From contig JAIROD010000708.1 in NCBI GenBank assembly GCA_031257725.1, positions 1 to 8,404 of the forward strand: a stretch of 8,404 nt of DNA. Direction: 5' to 3'. Below are positions 1 to 5,688 of the stretch, in pieces. Position 1 is the stretch's first letter, and the number at the start of each line of letters is the position of its first letter. The notes below the pieces were generated by a model. The model saw nothing but the letters and a program-made list of their open reading frames with translations, ran no database searches and was not told the DNA's origin. The DNA comes from Planctomycetaceae bacterium (lineage in GTDB: Bacteria > Planctomycetota > Planctomycetia > Pirellulales > Thermoguttaceae). The translations under genes were made by a program, and so were the position numbers.

Positions 1-1
1 G

Positions 2-172
2 ATTATTCTCCCTAATATGGAGGATGAAATCAAAAAATCACTCGAACTTGTAGGCGATCGTATTCCTTTTTCCTTAATCTATAGCGGCGGTGAAATTTGT
101 CCCATCTACAACAAACAACACGAAATTGTCAACAGATTTCATAATCTAACCTACACACTCATGGTCTTTTGA
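2..172 (+). CDS. C-terminal fragment of a FIST_C-domain sensory protein (5' end outside window)
   Basis: The frame is open from the window edge to a TGA at 170-172 and gives 56 residues. The stretch around residues 29-33 (SGGEI, then CPIY) and the closing FHNLTYTLMVF match the usual end of FIST C-terminal domains. In that family a 'GEI.P' motif is followed by a short loop, then 'HN.T' and a last hydrophobic strand at the very end of the protein. FIST proteins are predicted small-ligand sensors, usually intracellular and often fused to or encoded near signalling output domains. Only the last strands are visible, so the output domain, full length and start cannot be judged. The natural position of the stop argues against truncation at the 3' end. 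The family call rests on a short motif and is moderately secure. Confidence 0.6.
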   Translation: MILPNMEDEIKKSLELVGDRIPFSLIYSGGEICPIYNKQHEIVNRFHNLTYTLMVF

Positions 173-721
173 ATTTTACACATCTTCCTAAATGTTCATA
201 GGCAGGTTATTAAATTAGGTATAGGGCATCTCTAATAATTCATTTTTTTATTTTCAACGAATTAGTTAACGACGGGGTTTACCCCGTGTTTTTGGGTTAA
301 GCCTACAACGCGGGGCCAGCCCACGCCGTTAAATTTCGGTAAATACTGAATGAGGAGAGATTCCCAGTTTATAGTTAACGACGGGGGGTACCCCGTGGTT
401 GGGGGTTAAACCTAACAACGCGGGGCAAGCCCACGCCGTTAACTTGCGGTAAATTCTGAATGAGGAGAGATTCTCTTTTGAAATTGTAGAAATTTTGAGT
501 GATAAGACACGTTGTTGTAAATTGTTGCGTAGTATGTTATATTGCTTCGCGATTCCTCACACATTAAAATTCGTTTTTTATCAGTGGAAATTTTTTGGAA
601 CATTTGAAAAATTTATTAGCACACAGATAACATGGATTATTAAAAGGATGACGGTCTATGGTATAGACTCATTACAATAAGGTTAAATAATTAAACAATT
701 ACTTTACAGAAAGGCAATAAA
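173..721. other. Intergenic region with two palindromic tandem-repeat units
   Basis: No credible gene lies here. The left part (173-264) is AT-rich filler after the FIST stop. 265-475 holds the two repeat units listed separately. 476-721 is AT-rich leader sequence for the hydrolase gene. It includes an imperfect 6-bp inverted repeat, GTCTAT/ATAGAC, at 654-668 and a TACAAT hexamer at 673-678 that could be a -10 box, but no good -35 box stands at the right distance. An open frame at 495-680 has only a TTG start, no ribosome binding site and no recognisable protein features, so it is not called. Confidence 0.6.
265..475. repeat. Palindromic tandem repeat, cluster A (2 units, period ~109 bp)
   Basis: Two units begin at 265 and 374. 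Each starts with GTTAACGACGGGG and ends its core with CCCACGCCGTTAA(C/A). A ~35-bp tail follows, containing GGTAAAT and TGAGGAGAGATTC. The core holds a 6-bp hairpin (ACGGGG/CCCCGT, split in unit 2 by extra G residues). In unit 2 it is closed by outer inverted ends GTTAACG and CGTTAAC; in unit 1 the right end has changed to CGTTAAA. The same family recurs as four units at 6887-7306 in the same orientation. Unit-to-unit divergence is higher here than in that second cluster. Confidence 0.9.
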
Positions 722-1564
722 ATGTTTCGATTTTTTAATTTTTTCGTTTGTGTTATTTTTTGTATGCCGCCCTTTTTTGGGGACGCTGAAGAAATTACTG
801 AAAATTCCGAAAAACCGTTGCCGGGCATTCAGGCGGTTCAGAGTGTGGAACTTCCGGCGAGTACGAGTGTTTGGAGTTACAAAAAAGGAGATATTACTCT
901 GATCGGTGAACCGCGTCCGTTGGATCAAACCAAAATGGAAACGGTACGATATTGGATTTATTTACCGCACGATTACGAAACATCGGCAAAATCAGAAGGT
1001 GCGCCGCTTTTGTTATTCCTTCACGGAGCCGGAGAACGTGGGAATACACCGGAAGAAATCGACAAAGTTAAAGTTCATGGTCCGCCGAAATTACTCGATA
1101 AGCCGGAATTTAATAAAACATTTCCATGTGTTACCGTTTCACCGCAATGTAAACATGATTTTGCGTGGTCGCCTCTTCAATTGATGCTCTTGCTTGACCA
1201 TGTCGAACAAAATTATAAAATCAACAAGAACAAAATTTATGTAACCGGAATTAGTATGGGCGGATTTGGTACCTGGATGTGCCTGAACGAATCGCCCAAA
1301 CGATTCGCCGCCGCTCTTCCTATTTGCGGCGGAGCCAAACCGGAATGGGCAGAAAAATTGGTCGAAATTCCGATCTGGAACTTTCACGGTAACAAAGACA
1401 GAGCCATTCCATTTTTTATGTCGCAAAAAATAGTTGACACAGTACGAAAATCCGGCGGAAAGAAAATTATTTTTACCGTTTACGAAGGCGGAGGACATGA
1501 TGTTTGGACACAAACTTACGATAACCAACTAATTTTTGACTGGCTTTTTTCGCACACTCTTTAA
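722..1564 (+). CDS. Exported alpha/beta-hydrolase (esterase / predicted peptidase, PHB-depolymerase-like)
   Basis: The 280-residue product has a hydrophobic N-terminus (residues 1-20) that looks like a Sec signal peptide with cleavage near GDA. No lipobox is present. The catalytic core follows: strand and oxyanion motif LLLFLHGAGERG (about 96-107), nucleophile elbow GISMGG with Ser178, an acid candidate Asp226 in FHGNKD, and His259 in EGGGHD. This order and spacing match the secreted esterase group annotated as predicted peptidases or PHB-depolymerase-like hydrolases (COG4099 type). It probably cleaves ester bonds in the periplasm or outside the cell; the substrate is unknown. GAAAGG at 709-714 stands 7 nt before the ATG and fixes the start. 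It converges on queG across 194 bp. Its neighbours do not suggest a polysaccharide cluster. Confidence 0.88.
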   Translation: MFRFFNFFVCVIFCMPPFFGDAEEITENSEKPLPGIQAVQSVELPASTSVWSYKKGDITLIGEPRPLDQTKMETVRYWIYLPHDYETSAKSEGAPLLLFLHGAGERGNTPEEIDKVKVHGPPKLLDKPEFNKTFPCVTVSPQCKHDFAWSPLQLMLLLDHVEQNYKINKNKIYVTGISMGGFGTWMCLNESPKRFAAALPICGGAKPEWAEKLVEIPIWNFHGNKDRAIPFFMSQKIVDTVRKSGGKKIIFTVYEGGGHDVWTQTYDNQLIFDWLFSHTL

Positions 1565-1653
1565 CCAAACCGTTTTCTCTAATTAATAATTTGAACGGTA
1601 ACAAAATAGGGATTGCGTAGGAATGTGAACATCTTGTCCGCAACAAAATTTGA

Positions 1654-1673
1654 GTCAAAACAATCTTTTTGAC
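1654..1673. terminator. Weak hairpin between convergent genes
   Basis: GTCAAAA (1654-1660) and TTTTGAC (1667-1673) form a 7-bp stem with a 6-nt loop, midway between the convergent hydrolase and queG stops. The stem is AT-rich and no clear T-run follows on either strand, so a terminator role is only a possibility. The rest of the 1565-1758 gap holds no gene. Just downstream of the queG stop the plus strand has a purine tract, GAGGGGGGAGGGGG. Confidence 0.25.
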
Positions 1674-1758
1674 GGGATAAATATGATTTGTCCCTAATGT
1701 CCCTATAAAATGAATAATGAGAGGTTTTCAATTATAAAAAACGAGGGGGGAGGGGGAA

Positions 1759-2706
1759 TTATCGGAACATTCGTTCAAGCGGTGAACCGGCGGCAATATG
1801 ATGGAGTGTTTTTGTATCCAATGTCTTTGGATCAACCGTTCCTTTCGGTAACGTTGGACAACTTCTATTATAAGGACAAATATTCACGCATATATCGCAA
1901 CCAAAAAAACATTGTCCAAGTTTTTTTTGAATTTCCGTCGGAATTTCGTCGCGATGTTCAATTGTCCAGTAATTCAGGCAACGCCGGGCATCAAGAACAA
2001 ACGGTTGCACCAACGCCCCTGTCGGACACGCCGTCAGGCAACGCCGACAATCATTGCAAGAAATGATCGCCGTACTCTCAGATGTTCCAATATTAGAATC
2101 GATAACGTTAATATCAGTTGCGTTTGAATCGGTTTGTGAATTAGTCGGTGAATTAGTTTGTAAATTGGCTTGTGAATTGGTTTGTAAATATTCCGTTGAA
2201 AGGAAGGCTGCGAGGAAAATTTTTGAACCGTATTTTGGATTGATCAATAAAGTGTTGTAACCGATTTGCCCCAAACCAGCCTCAACCGCAAATTGTTTTT
2301 CAAGAATCGGAGCCGTGTCAACCACTCCACGACATCGCCCATTCGGAAAGAGTTCACCGTGTTTGATGGCAAGTTTTCTGAACCGTTGGCGAACCCAAGC
2401 GTGATAATCCATTCCGCGTGCGTATTCCGCAACTCCTGCAAGTTGCCGGACGGGATGGTCTTCACTGCCAAGAACGGTCGCAAACGAAACGCCCAGCATC
2501 AGAATTGACCGGACGCCGCGTAACACAAAATCAGGATGTTTTCGGGCGGATCGTTTTTCCGCAAGGTGATTCATTCCGGCATGTTGTCCCGCATCAATCC
2601 AACGTTCAAAAGCGTCAAACGTTTTCGGTTGTTTCGCCGACGTAACGCCGCAGAGTTCAAAACCAAGTTCGAACGCTGCCGATTGCAAGTTGTCAGTCTC
2701 GTTCAT
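1759..2706 (-). CDS. queG: Epoxyqueuosine reductase QueG
   Basis: QueG reduces epoxyqueuosine to queuosine in tRNA, the last step of Q synthesis, using cobalamin and two 4Fe-4S clusters. The 315-residue product shows the family hallmarks: catalytic Asp130 in VVDTAPILEK, then AGLGQIGYNTLLINPKYGS (143-161), the ferredoxin motif CNDCRRCLTACP (217-228), the conserved RRCLNYWTIE (241-250), and GCDICVNICPYNR (269-281). The ATG at 2706 gives the expected N-terminus and overlaps the preceding gene by 14 nt. A TTG 33 nt upstream is also in frame. No close Shine-Dalgarno precedes the ATG (an AGGA lies about 18 nt away), so translation is probably coupled. Two oddities stand out. A ~40-residue Asn/Gln/Ser/Thr-rich insert (about 173-213) sits before the first cluster. 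The protein also ends at ERMFR, short of the Arg/Asn-rich tail common in QueG. The HEAT repeats of longer homologues are absent. Confidence 0.93.
   Translation of the reverse strand: MNETDNLQSAAFELGFELCGVTSAKQPKTFDAFERWIDAGQHAGMNHLAEKRSARKHPDFVLRGVRSILMLGVSFATVLGSEDHPVRQLAGVAEYARGMDYHAWVRQRFRKLAIKHGELFPNGRCRGVVDTAPILEKQFAVEAGLGQIGYNTLLINPKYGSKIFLAAFLSTEYLQTNSQANLQTNSPTNSQTDSNATDINVIDSNIGTSESTAIISCNDCRRCLTACPTGALVQPFVLDARRCLNYWTIEHRDEIPTEIQKKLGQCFFGCDICVNICPYNRSCPTLPKGTVDPKTLDTKTLHHIAAGSPLERMFR
2132..2191. repeat. Five-unit 12-bp tandem repeat inside queG
   Basis: On the plus strand, units such as GTTTGTGAATTA, GTCGGTGAATTA and GTTTGTAAATTG repeat five times without gaps. The period is a multiple of three, so the queG frame stays open. 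The coding strand reads as a repeated QTNS/QANL/PTNS-type tetrapeptide within the linker before the first iron-sulfur motif. This is a minisatellite that can change length without breaking the gene. Confidence 0.85.
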
Positions 2707-3337
2707 GATTCGATGATCGGATAATTCCTGCCGTTTCAAGAAACGTTAATGTCGATTTCAAAGGATGATCGGTAAAACGGACAATCGGTTCCACCGGAAA
2801 GTTCAGTAACGAATTGTCAAACGGATTCTCAATCGGCGGAACCAACTCCGTCAAAGGCGTCGCCGTAAAAGATAATTCACCCCAAATATCGCCAAGATCA
2901 ATTTTTTGCTCTTCCGTTAATTTTTGTTCTTCAATCGGTTTTTGCTCTTCCGCCGGTTTGTCCGAATTATTTGAAACAATATCAATTCCGTGCCGTTCCG
3001 AAGATTGTTGCGGTTTCAAAAAATGGAACAGTGAAAAAACGGTAAGGAATGCAAGAATGACCGCCGCTGCCGCACTGATCCAAACCCGATTTTTGAACCA
3101 AGAACGCGGACGATTATTCAGGTTGTTTGACAGAACAAGGTTTTTTACCGAATTATTGTTTGGCAATTCGGTATTGGGAAAACGGAGTTCGAGTTCGAGT
3201 TCGAGCATTTCCGTATAATATTCCCACAACTTCGGACTCCGCCGAACATACCACGCCGTCCAACCATCAAGCGGTTGAGCGTCATCAAGAGCATCGTCAA
3301 TCCGTTTTCTGAAATAATGTTCTATAAAATTTATCAT
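2693..3337 (-). CDS. Single-pass membrane protein, probable anti-sigma factor of the adjacent ECF sigma
   Basis: The product is 214 residues. The N-terminal part (about 8-52) is a short helical region, RIDDALDDAQPLDGWTAW and then RRSPKLWEYYTEML, whose layout recalls anti-sigma domains of the ZAS type ('HL..C..C...y..l') but lacks the His/Cys zinc ligands. One membrane helix follows (about 85-106, WISAAAAVILAFLTVFSLFHFL without its last residues). The outside part (107-214) has three EEQK hexad repeats (129-146) and an uncharacterised Pro-rich end. The gene starts 31 nt after the sigma stop and overlaps queG by 14 nt. The ATG at 3337 is chosen because it puts the conserved-looking domain at the N-terminus; upstream starts would run into the sigma gene. 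No clear Shine-Dalgarno is seen. The anti-sigma role is inferred from position and topology. Confidence 0.75.
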   Translation of the reverse strand: MINFIEHYFRKRIDDALDDAQPLDGWTAWYVRRSPKLWEYYTEMLELELELRFPNTELPNNNSVKNLVLSNNLNNRPRSWFKNRVWISAAAAVILAFLTVFSLFHFLKPQQSSERHGIDIVSNNSDKPAEEQKPIEEQKLTEEQKIDLGDIWGELSFTATPLTELVPPIENPFDNSLLNFPVEPIVRFTDHPLKSTLTFLETAGIIRSSNHERD

Positions 3338-3368
3338 TGGAATAATAGTTCGAAAATAAAACAGACGG

Positions 3369-3947
3369 TTACGATAAAATTGGTTGAAGTTTTTTTCGGG
3401 CGCGGTGGAGTTGGACTCGCACCGCGCCCTCATTTTTTCCGATTTGTTCCGCAATTTGCGTCAACGGTAAATCATCCCGATAACGGAGTAAAAGGATGGT
3501 AAATTCTTCCGATGAAAGATGTTGTTTGACGAGATTCCAAAAGTTTTGTTTTTCCTCTTCGAGGTCAAGTTGGTTCGGCGAATAGGTTGCCGGTTCGCCG
3601 AGACTGTCTAATGTTACCGTTTTTTTGCGGCGTTTTTCCGAAACCGCCATACGAAATGCAATTCGGTGCAGCCAACCGGCAAGTTTTTCCGCTGATTGAA
3701 GTTGTCGGATCATCTCAAACGCCTGTATTAAAGTTCGTTGCGTTAATTCTTCCGCCAACTCCGAATTAAAAGTCAATCGCAACAAAAAACGGTAAAGCGT
3801 TTCCCGATAACGACAATCAATTTCGTCAAACGCCTTCGTTTCGCCCAATTGGACACGATTAACCAATTCAGAATCCGTGCAACGGCGGTCAGTGAAAATG
3901 TCGCGGGAAGATTCGGTTTCCTTCATTTCGGTTTTCAATCGGTTCAT
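3369..3947 (-). CDS. ECF-type RNA polymerase sigma factor (sigma-70 family)
   Basis: The 192-residue product is the usual size for an ECF sigma. Region 2 spans about 26-108: ELVNRVQLGETKAFDEI opens it, LAEELTQRTLIQAFE is the core-binding and -10 recognition part, and LAGWLHRIAFRMAVSEKRRKK ends it. Region 4 spans about 133-188, with LSSEEFTILLLRYRDDLPLT and a helix-turn-helix AEQIGKNEGAVRVQLHRARK that would contact the -35 element. There is no region 3 or C-terminal extension. The ATG at 3947 is used; a second Met at residue 8 is possible, and no strong Shine-Dalgarno is visible. The probable anti-sigma gene follows by 31 nt. The first copy of a dispersed repeat begins only 21 nt upstream, so the promoter must lie in or next to that repeat. 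The target regulon is unknown. Confidence 0.93.
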   Translation of the reverse strand: MNRLKTEMKETESSRDIFTDRRCTDSELVNRVQLGETKAFDEIDCRYRETLYRFLLRLTFNSELAEELTQRTLIQAFEMIRQLQSAEKLAGWLHRIAFRMAVSEKRRKKTVTLDSLGEPATYSPNQLDLEEEKQNFWNLVKQHLSSEEFTILLLRYRDDLPLTQIAEQIGKNEGAVRVQLHRARKKLQPILS

Positions 3948-3968
3948 GAGCGGTCTTTAACTGTAATT

Positions 3969-4092
3969 GTCTATTTTGTTTTAACTTTTTTAACACGAAA
4001 TAACAAGAAAAATACAAAAAGATTTTGTTGTCATTTTCGTATAATTTTTGTGGGTTTCGTGAAATTTCGTGTGTTTCGTGTTTAAAATAGAC
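3969..4092. repeat. Dispersed repeat element, copy 1 (terminal inverted repeats)
   Basis: The copy starts with GTCTATTTT (3969-3977) and ends with its reverse complement AAAATAGAC (4084-4092), giving 9-bp terminal inverted repeats around a ~124-bp AT-rich body. The body contains AACACGAAA on the left and TTTCGTG repeated on the right, which are also mutually complementary. There is no coding capacity. The size and inverted ends resemble a MITE or a large interspersed palindrome. No obvious target-site duplication was found. Confidence 0.8.
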
Positions 4093-4136
4093 AGATACAA
4101 GGCAAAAGAATTTCTTGATGTTTTTCAATTGTCATT

Positions 4137-4262
4137 GTCTATTTTGTTTTAACTTTTTTAACACAAAATACACGAAATACACGAAAAATACAAAAAAGAT
4201 TTTGTTGTCATTTTCGTATAATTTTTGTGGGTTTCATGAAATTTCGTGTGTTTCGTGTTAAA
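4137..4262. repeat. Dispersed repeat element, copy 2 (right end degenerate)
   Basis: This is a direct repeat of copy 1, 44 bp downstream and in the same orientation. It shares GTCTATTTTGTTTTAAC at the left and the long common core TTTTGTTGTCATTTTCGTAT with the sequence after it. Its left half has an extra CACGAAATA unit. The right end runs into an A-tract and has lost AAAATAGAC, so only the left terminal repeat is intact. Confidence 0.8.
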
Positions 4263-4268
4263 AAAAAT

Positions 4269-4361
4269 GTAATCATTCAGTGGAATTTTTGTTTAGCTGT
4301 TAACGACTATCGCGGGGTAATCACATGTTGCGAAAACAAAAATATTCCTCTGAATAATTAC
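4269..4361 (-). terminator. Long imperfect inverted repeat with T-tract, likely terminator or degenerate mobile element
   Basis: A left arm at 4269-4294 and a right arm at 4334-4361 are complementary over about 26 bp, with two mismatches and one 2-nt bulge. The loop is 39 nt. Read on the minus strand, the structure begins 19 nt after the stop of the 379-residue protein gene (4381-5520). It is followed at once by ATTTTTTTT, the layout of an intrinsic terminator with an unusually long stem. The loop carries GTTAACGAC and CGCGGGG, a remnant-like match to the palindromic tandem-repeat family. Confidence 0.5.
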
Positions 4362-4380
4362 AAAAAATTAAAATAAACTG

Positions 4381-5520
4381 TTATTTTTTAATTTTCTCTG
4401 TTGCTTGTTGAAGTCCTTTGGCGATCAGTTTCCAAAGTTCAGGGTTGTCCAGCTTTGCCGTAACTGAAACATTGGTTCCCGCCGCATTGATCTGAACCGC
4501 CTGCAATAATCCGCGTTCCGGCGAGTTTTCGGTAACGTTCAATTGGGCAAACGCCGACAATCCGGTCAATAAATCTCGAACCGCATGAGCATCTTCTCCG
4601 GTGCGCATGTCGGCGGTGATTTCGAGTTGCGTAACACTGTTCGCCTCGTGAAGAGCTGCTTTCACTTTTTTGATTTTACCGAAAAAACCGGTTTCATTTG
4701 AGTCCAGTTTTGCGCGTTTTAGTTGACGGTCTAGGAAAAGAAAACAAGTTTCTTCGAGAATCAATTCTTTTTGGGGTTGTGTTGTGTCCATTTCGGCATA
4801 ACGTCCGGTTTTGAACGCCTTACTATATTGGACAATTTGATCATCATCCGAAAAAAGAATTGCATAACGTCCGGTGTTCAGTTTTATTCCGGCACAGCAA
4901 AATTCAATATCATGATCATAATATTCGAAATCGAATTTGAGAATAAAATCTCCGTTTGGTTCGTTACGAAGGAATTGATAATCGGTTTTTTCCCGAAAAT
5001 ATTTCAAAAACGTGAGAAAAGAACGCGGATTGACATCAATAATGAACGCTAACAAACCATCAAAATCAAGATCCAACTCTTTTTTTTGTCCTCGCAACAA
5101 GTCCGTAATATCTTGCAGATTTTCATCAATTTCATCATCATCGAAATCTGCTTGTAGTTTGAAGATGACGGCTTCGAGATGTTGAAAAGCGGTTTCGATT
5201 CCTTTTTTGGTGGAAATACCGGATTCGAGAAAAAGCCGCAAGTCATTGGCGATTTGATCCGGCAATCTCCGTCTGAGATTTTCCCGTGACAATTCTTTGT
5301 CAATTGCTTCATCGCATGTTTTGGTGAACACCTCGAAAAATGGTTCCCATTCAGGCAGAGCCGTCAAACGTTTGACGAAATCCGAAGCCGCAAACGCTTT
5401 GAAATTATCCTGATACGAGATAATTGTCATACCGTCGCCGGCGGCGGCCATTGTTGCGGCAAAACAAACGGCGAACAATACGGTCAACGCCCACACAGAA
5501 ACAAACAATCGTTTTGTCAT
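4381..5520 (-). CDS. Exported protein of unknown function
   Basis: The 379-residue product is not recognised. It has a clear Sec signal peptide: MTKR, a hydrophobic core to about residue 24, and likely cleavage after MAAA (27). There is no lipobox and no second membrane helix, so it should be periplasmic. The mature part mixes helices and strands: an acidic stretch FDDDEIDENLQD (126-137), a Leu/Phe-rich middle (about 150-230), and a C-terminal domain (about 295-370) in which a strand-helix segment TQLEITADMRTGEDAHAVRD is followed by VQINAAGTNVSVTAKL. That last pattern recalls repeated beta-alpha domains of many planctomycete exported proteins, but no family name can be given. AAGGAG at 5526-5531 lies 5 nt before the ATG. 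A DUF1559 gene lies upstream on the same strand, 168 bp away. Confidence 0.8.
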   Translation of the reverse strand: MTKRLFVSVWALTVLFAVCFAATMAAAGDGMTIISYQDNFKAFAASDFVKRLTALPEWEPFFEVFTKTCDEAIDKELSRENLRRRLPDQIANDLRLFLESGISTKKGIETAFQHLEAVIFKLQADFDDDEIDENLQDITDLLRGQKKELDLDFDGLLAFIIDVNPRSFLTFLKYFREKTDYQFLRNEPNGDFILKFDFEYYDHDIEFCCAGIKLNTGRYAILFSDDDQIVQYSKAFKTGRYAEMDTTQPQKELILEETCFLFLDRQLKRAKLDSNETGFFGKIKKVKAALHEANSVTQLEITADMRTGEDAHAVRDLLTGLSAFAQLNVTENSPERGLLQAVQINAAGTNVSVTAKLDNPELWKLIAKGLQQATEKIKK

Positions 5521-5653
5521 AGTAACTCCTTAATTTTGGAAGGTTGGATTGATCGATAACCACAAGCACGATCAAATTGAACAGTATCTTGATGTTTATT
5601 GTTTGGCGAATGTTACTGACCATTTCCACAAAAATTCCGAAATAATCAGTGAA

Positions 5654-5667
5654 AATGAATATTCATT
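5654..5667. promoter_or_regulatory. Perfect 14-bp palindrome between two minus-strand genes
   Basis: AATGAATATTCATT is a perfect dyad in the 168-bp gap between the DUF1559 stop and the start of the exported-protein gene, about 134 bp upstream of that ATG. It could be an operator or part of a short terminator for the DUF1559 gene. It is AT-rich and only 14 bp long, so chance is a real alternative. Confidence 0.25.
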
Positions 5668-5688
5668 AAAATTGCATTTTCAAAACAA

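Larger units (their letters stand above)
3948..4380. other. Gene-free region filled with dispersed repeats and an inverted repeat
   Basis: This 433-bp stretch separates the sigma operon from the gene ending at 4381. It is almost entirely repeat DNA: two direct copies of a ~125-bp element (3969-4092 and 4137-4262) and a long inverted repeat (4269-4361). Open frames here, such as the minus-strand frame across 3889-4128, are products of the repeats and are not called. Confidence 0.75.

Noticed and set aside
654..668. Operator-like inverted repeat GTCTAT/ATAGAC upstream of the hydrolase
   Set aside because: It has only 6 bp per arm in AT-rich DNA and no second copy near the gene, so chance explains it as well as an operator does.
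495..680. 61-residue plus-strand open frame
   Set aside because: It has a TTG start, no ribosome binding site and no protein features, and it lies in AT-rich leader sequence.
1710..2066. Plus-strand open frame opposite queG
   Set aside because: It is antisense to a well-supported QueG coding region and its residues show no family features.
3889..4128. 79-residue minus-strand open frame
   Set aside because: It overlaps the sigma start and runs through the first dispersed element, so it is a product of repeat sequence.
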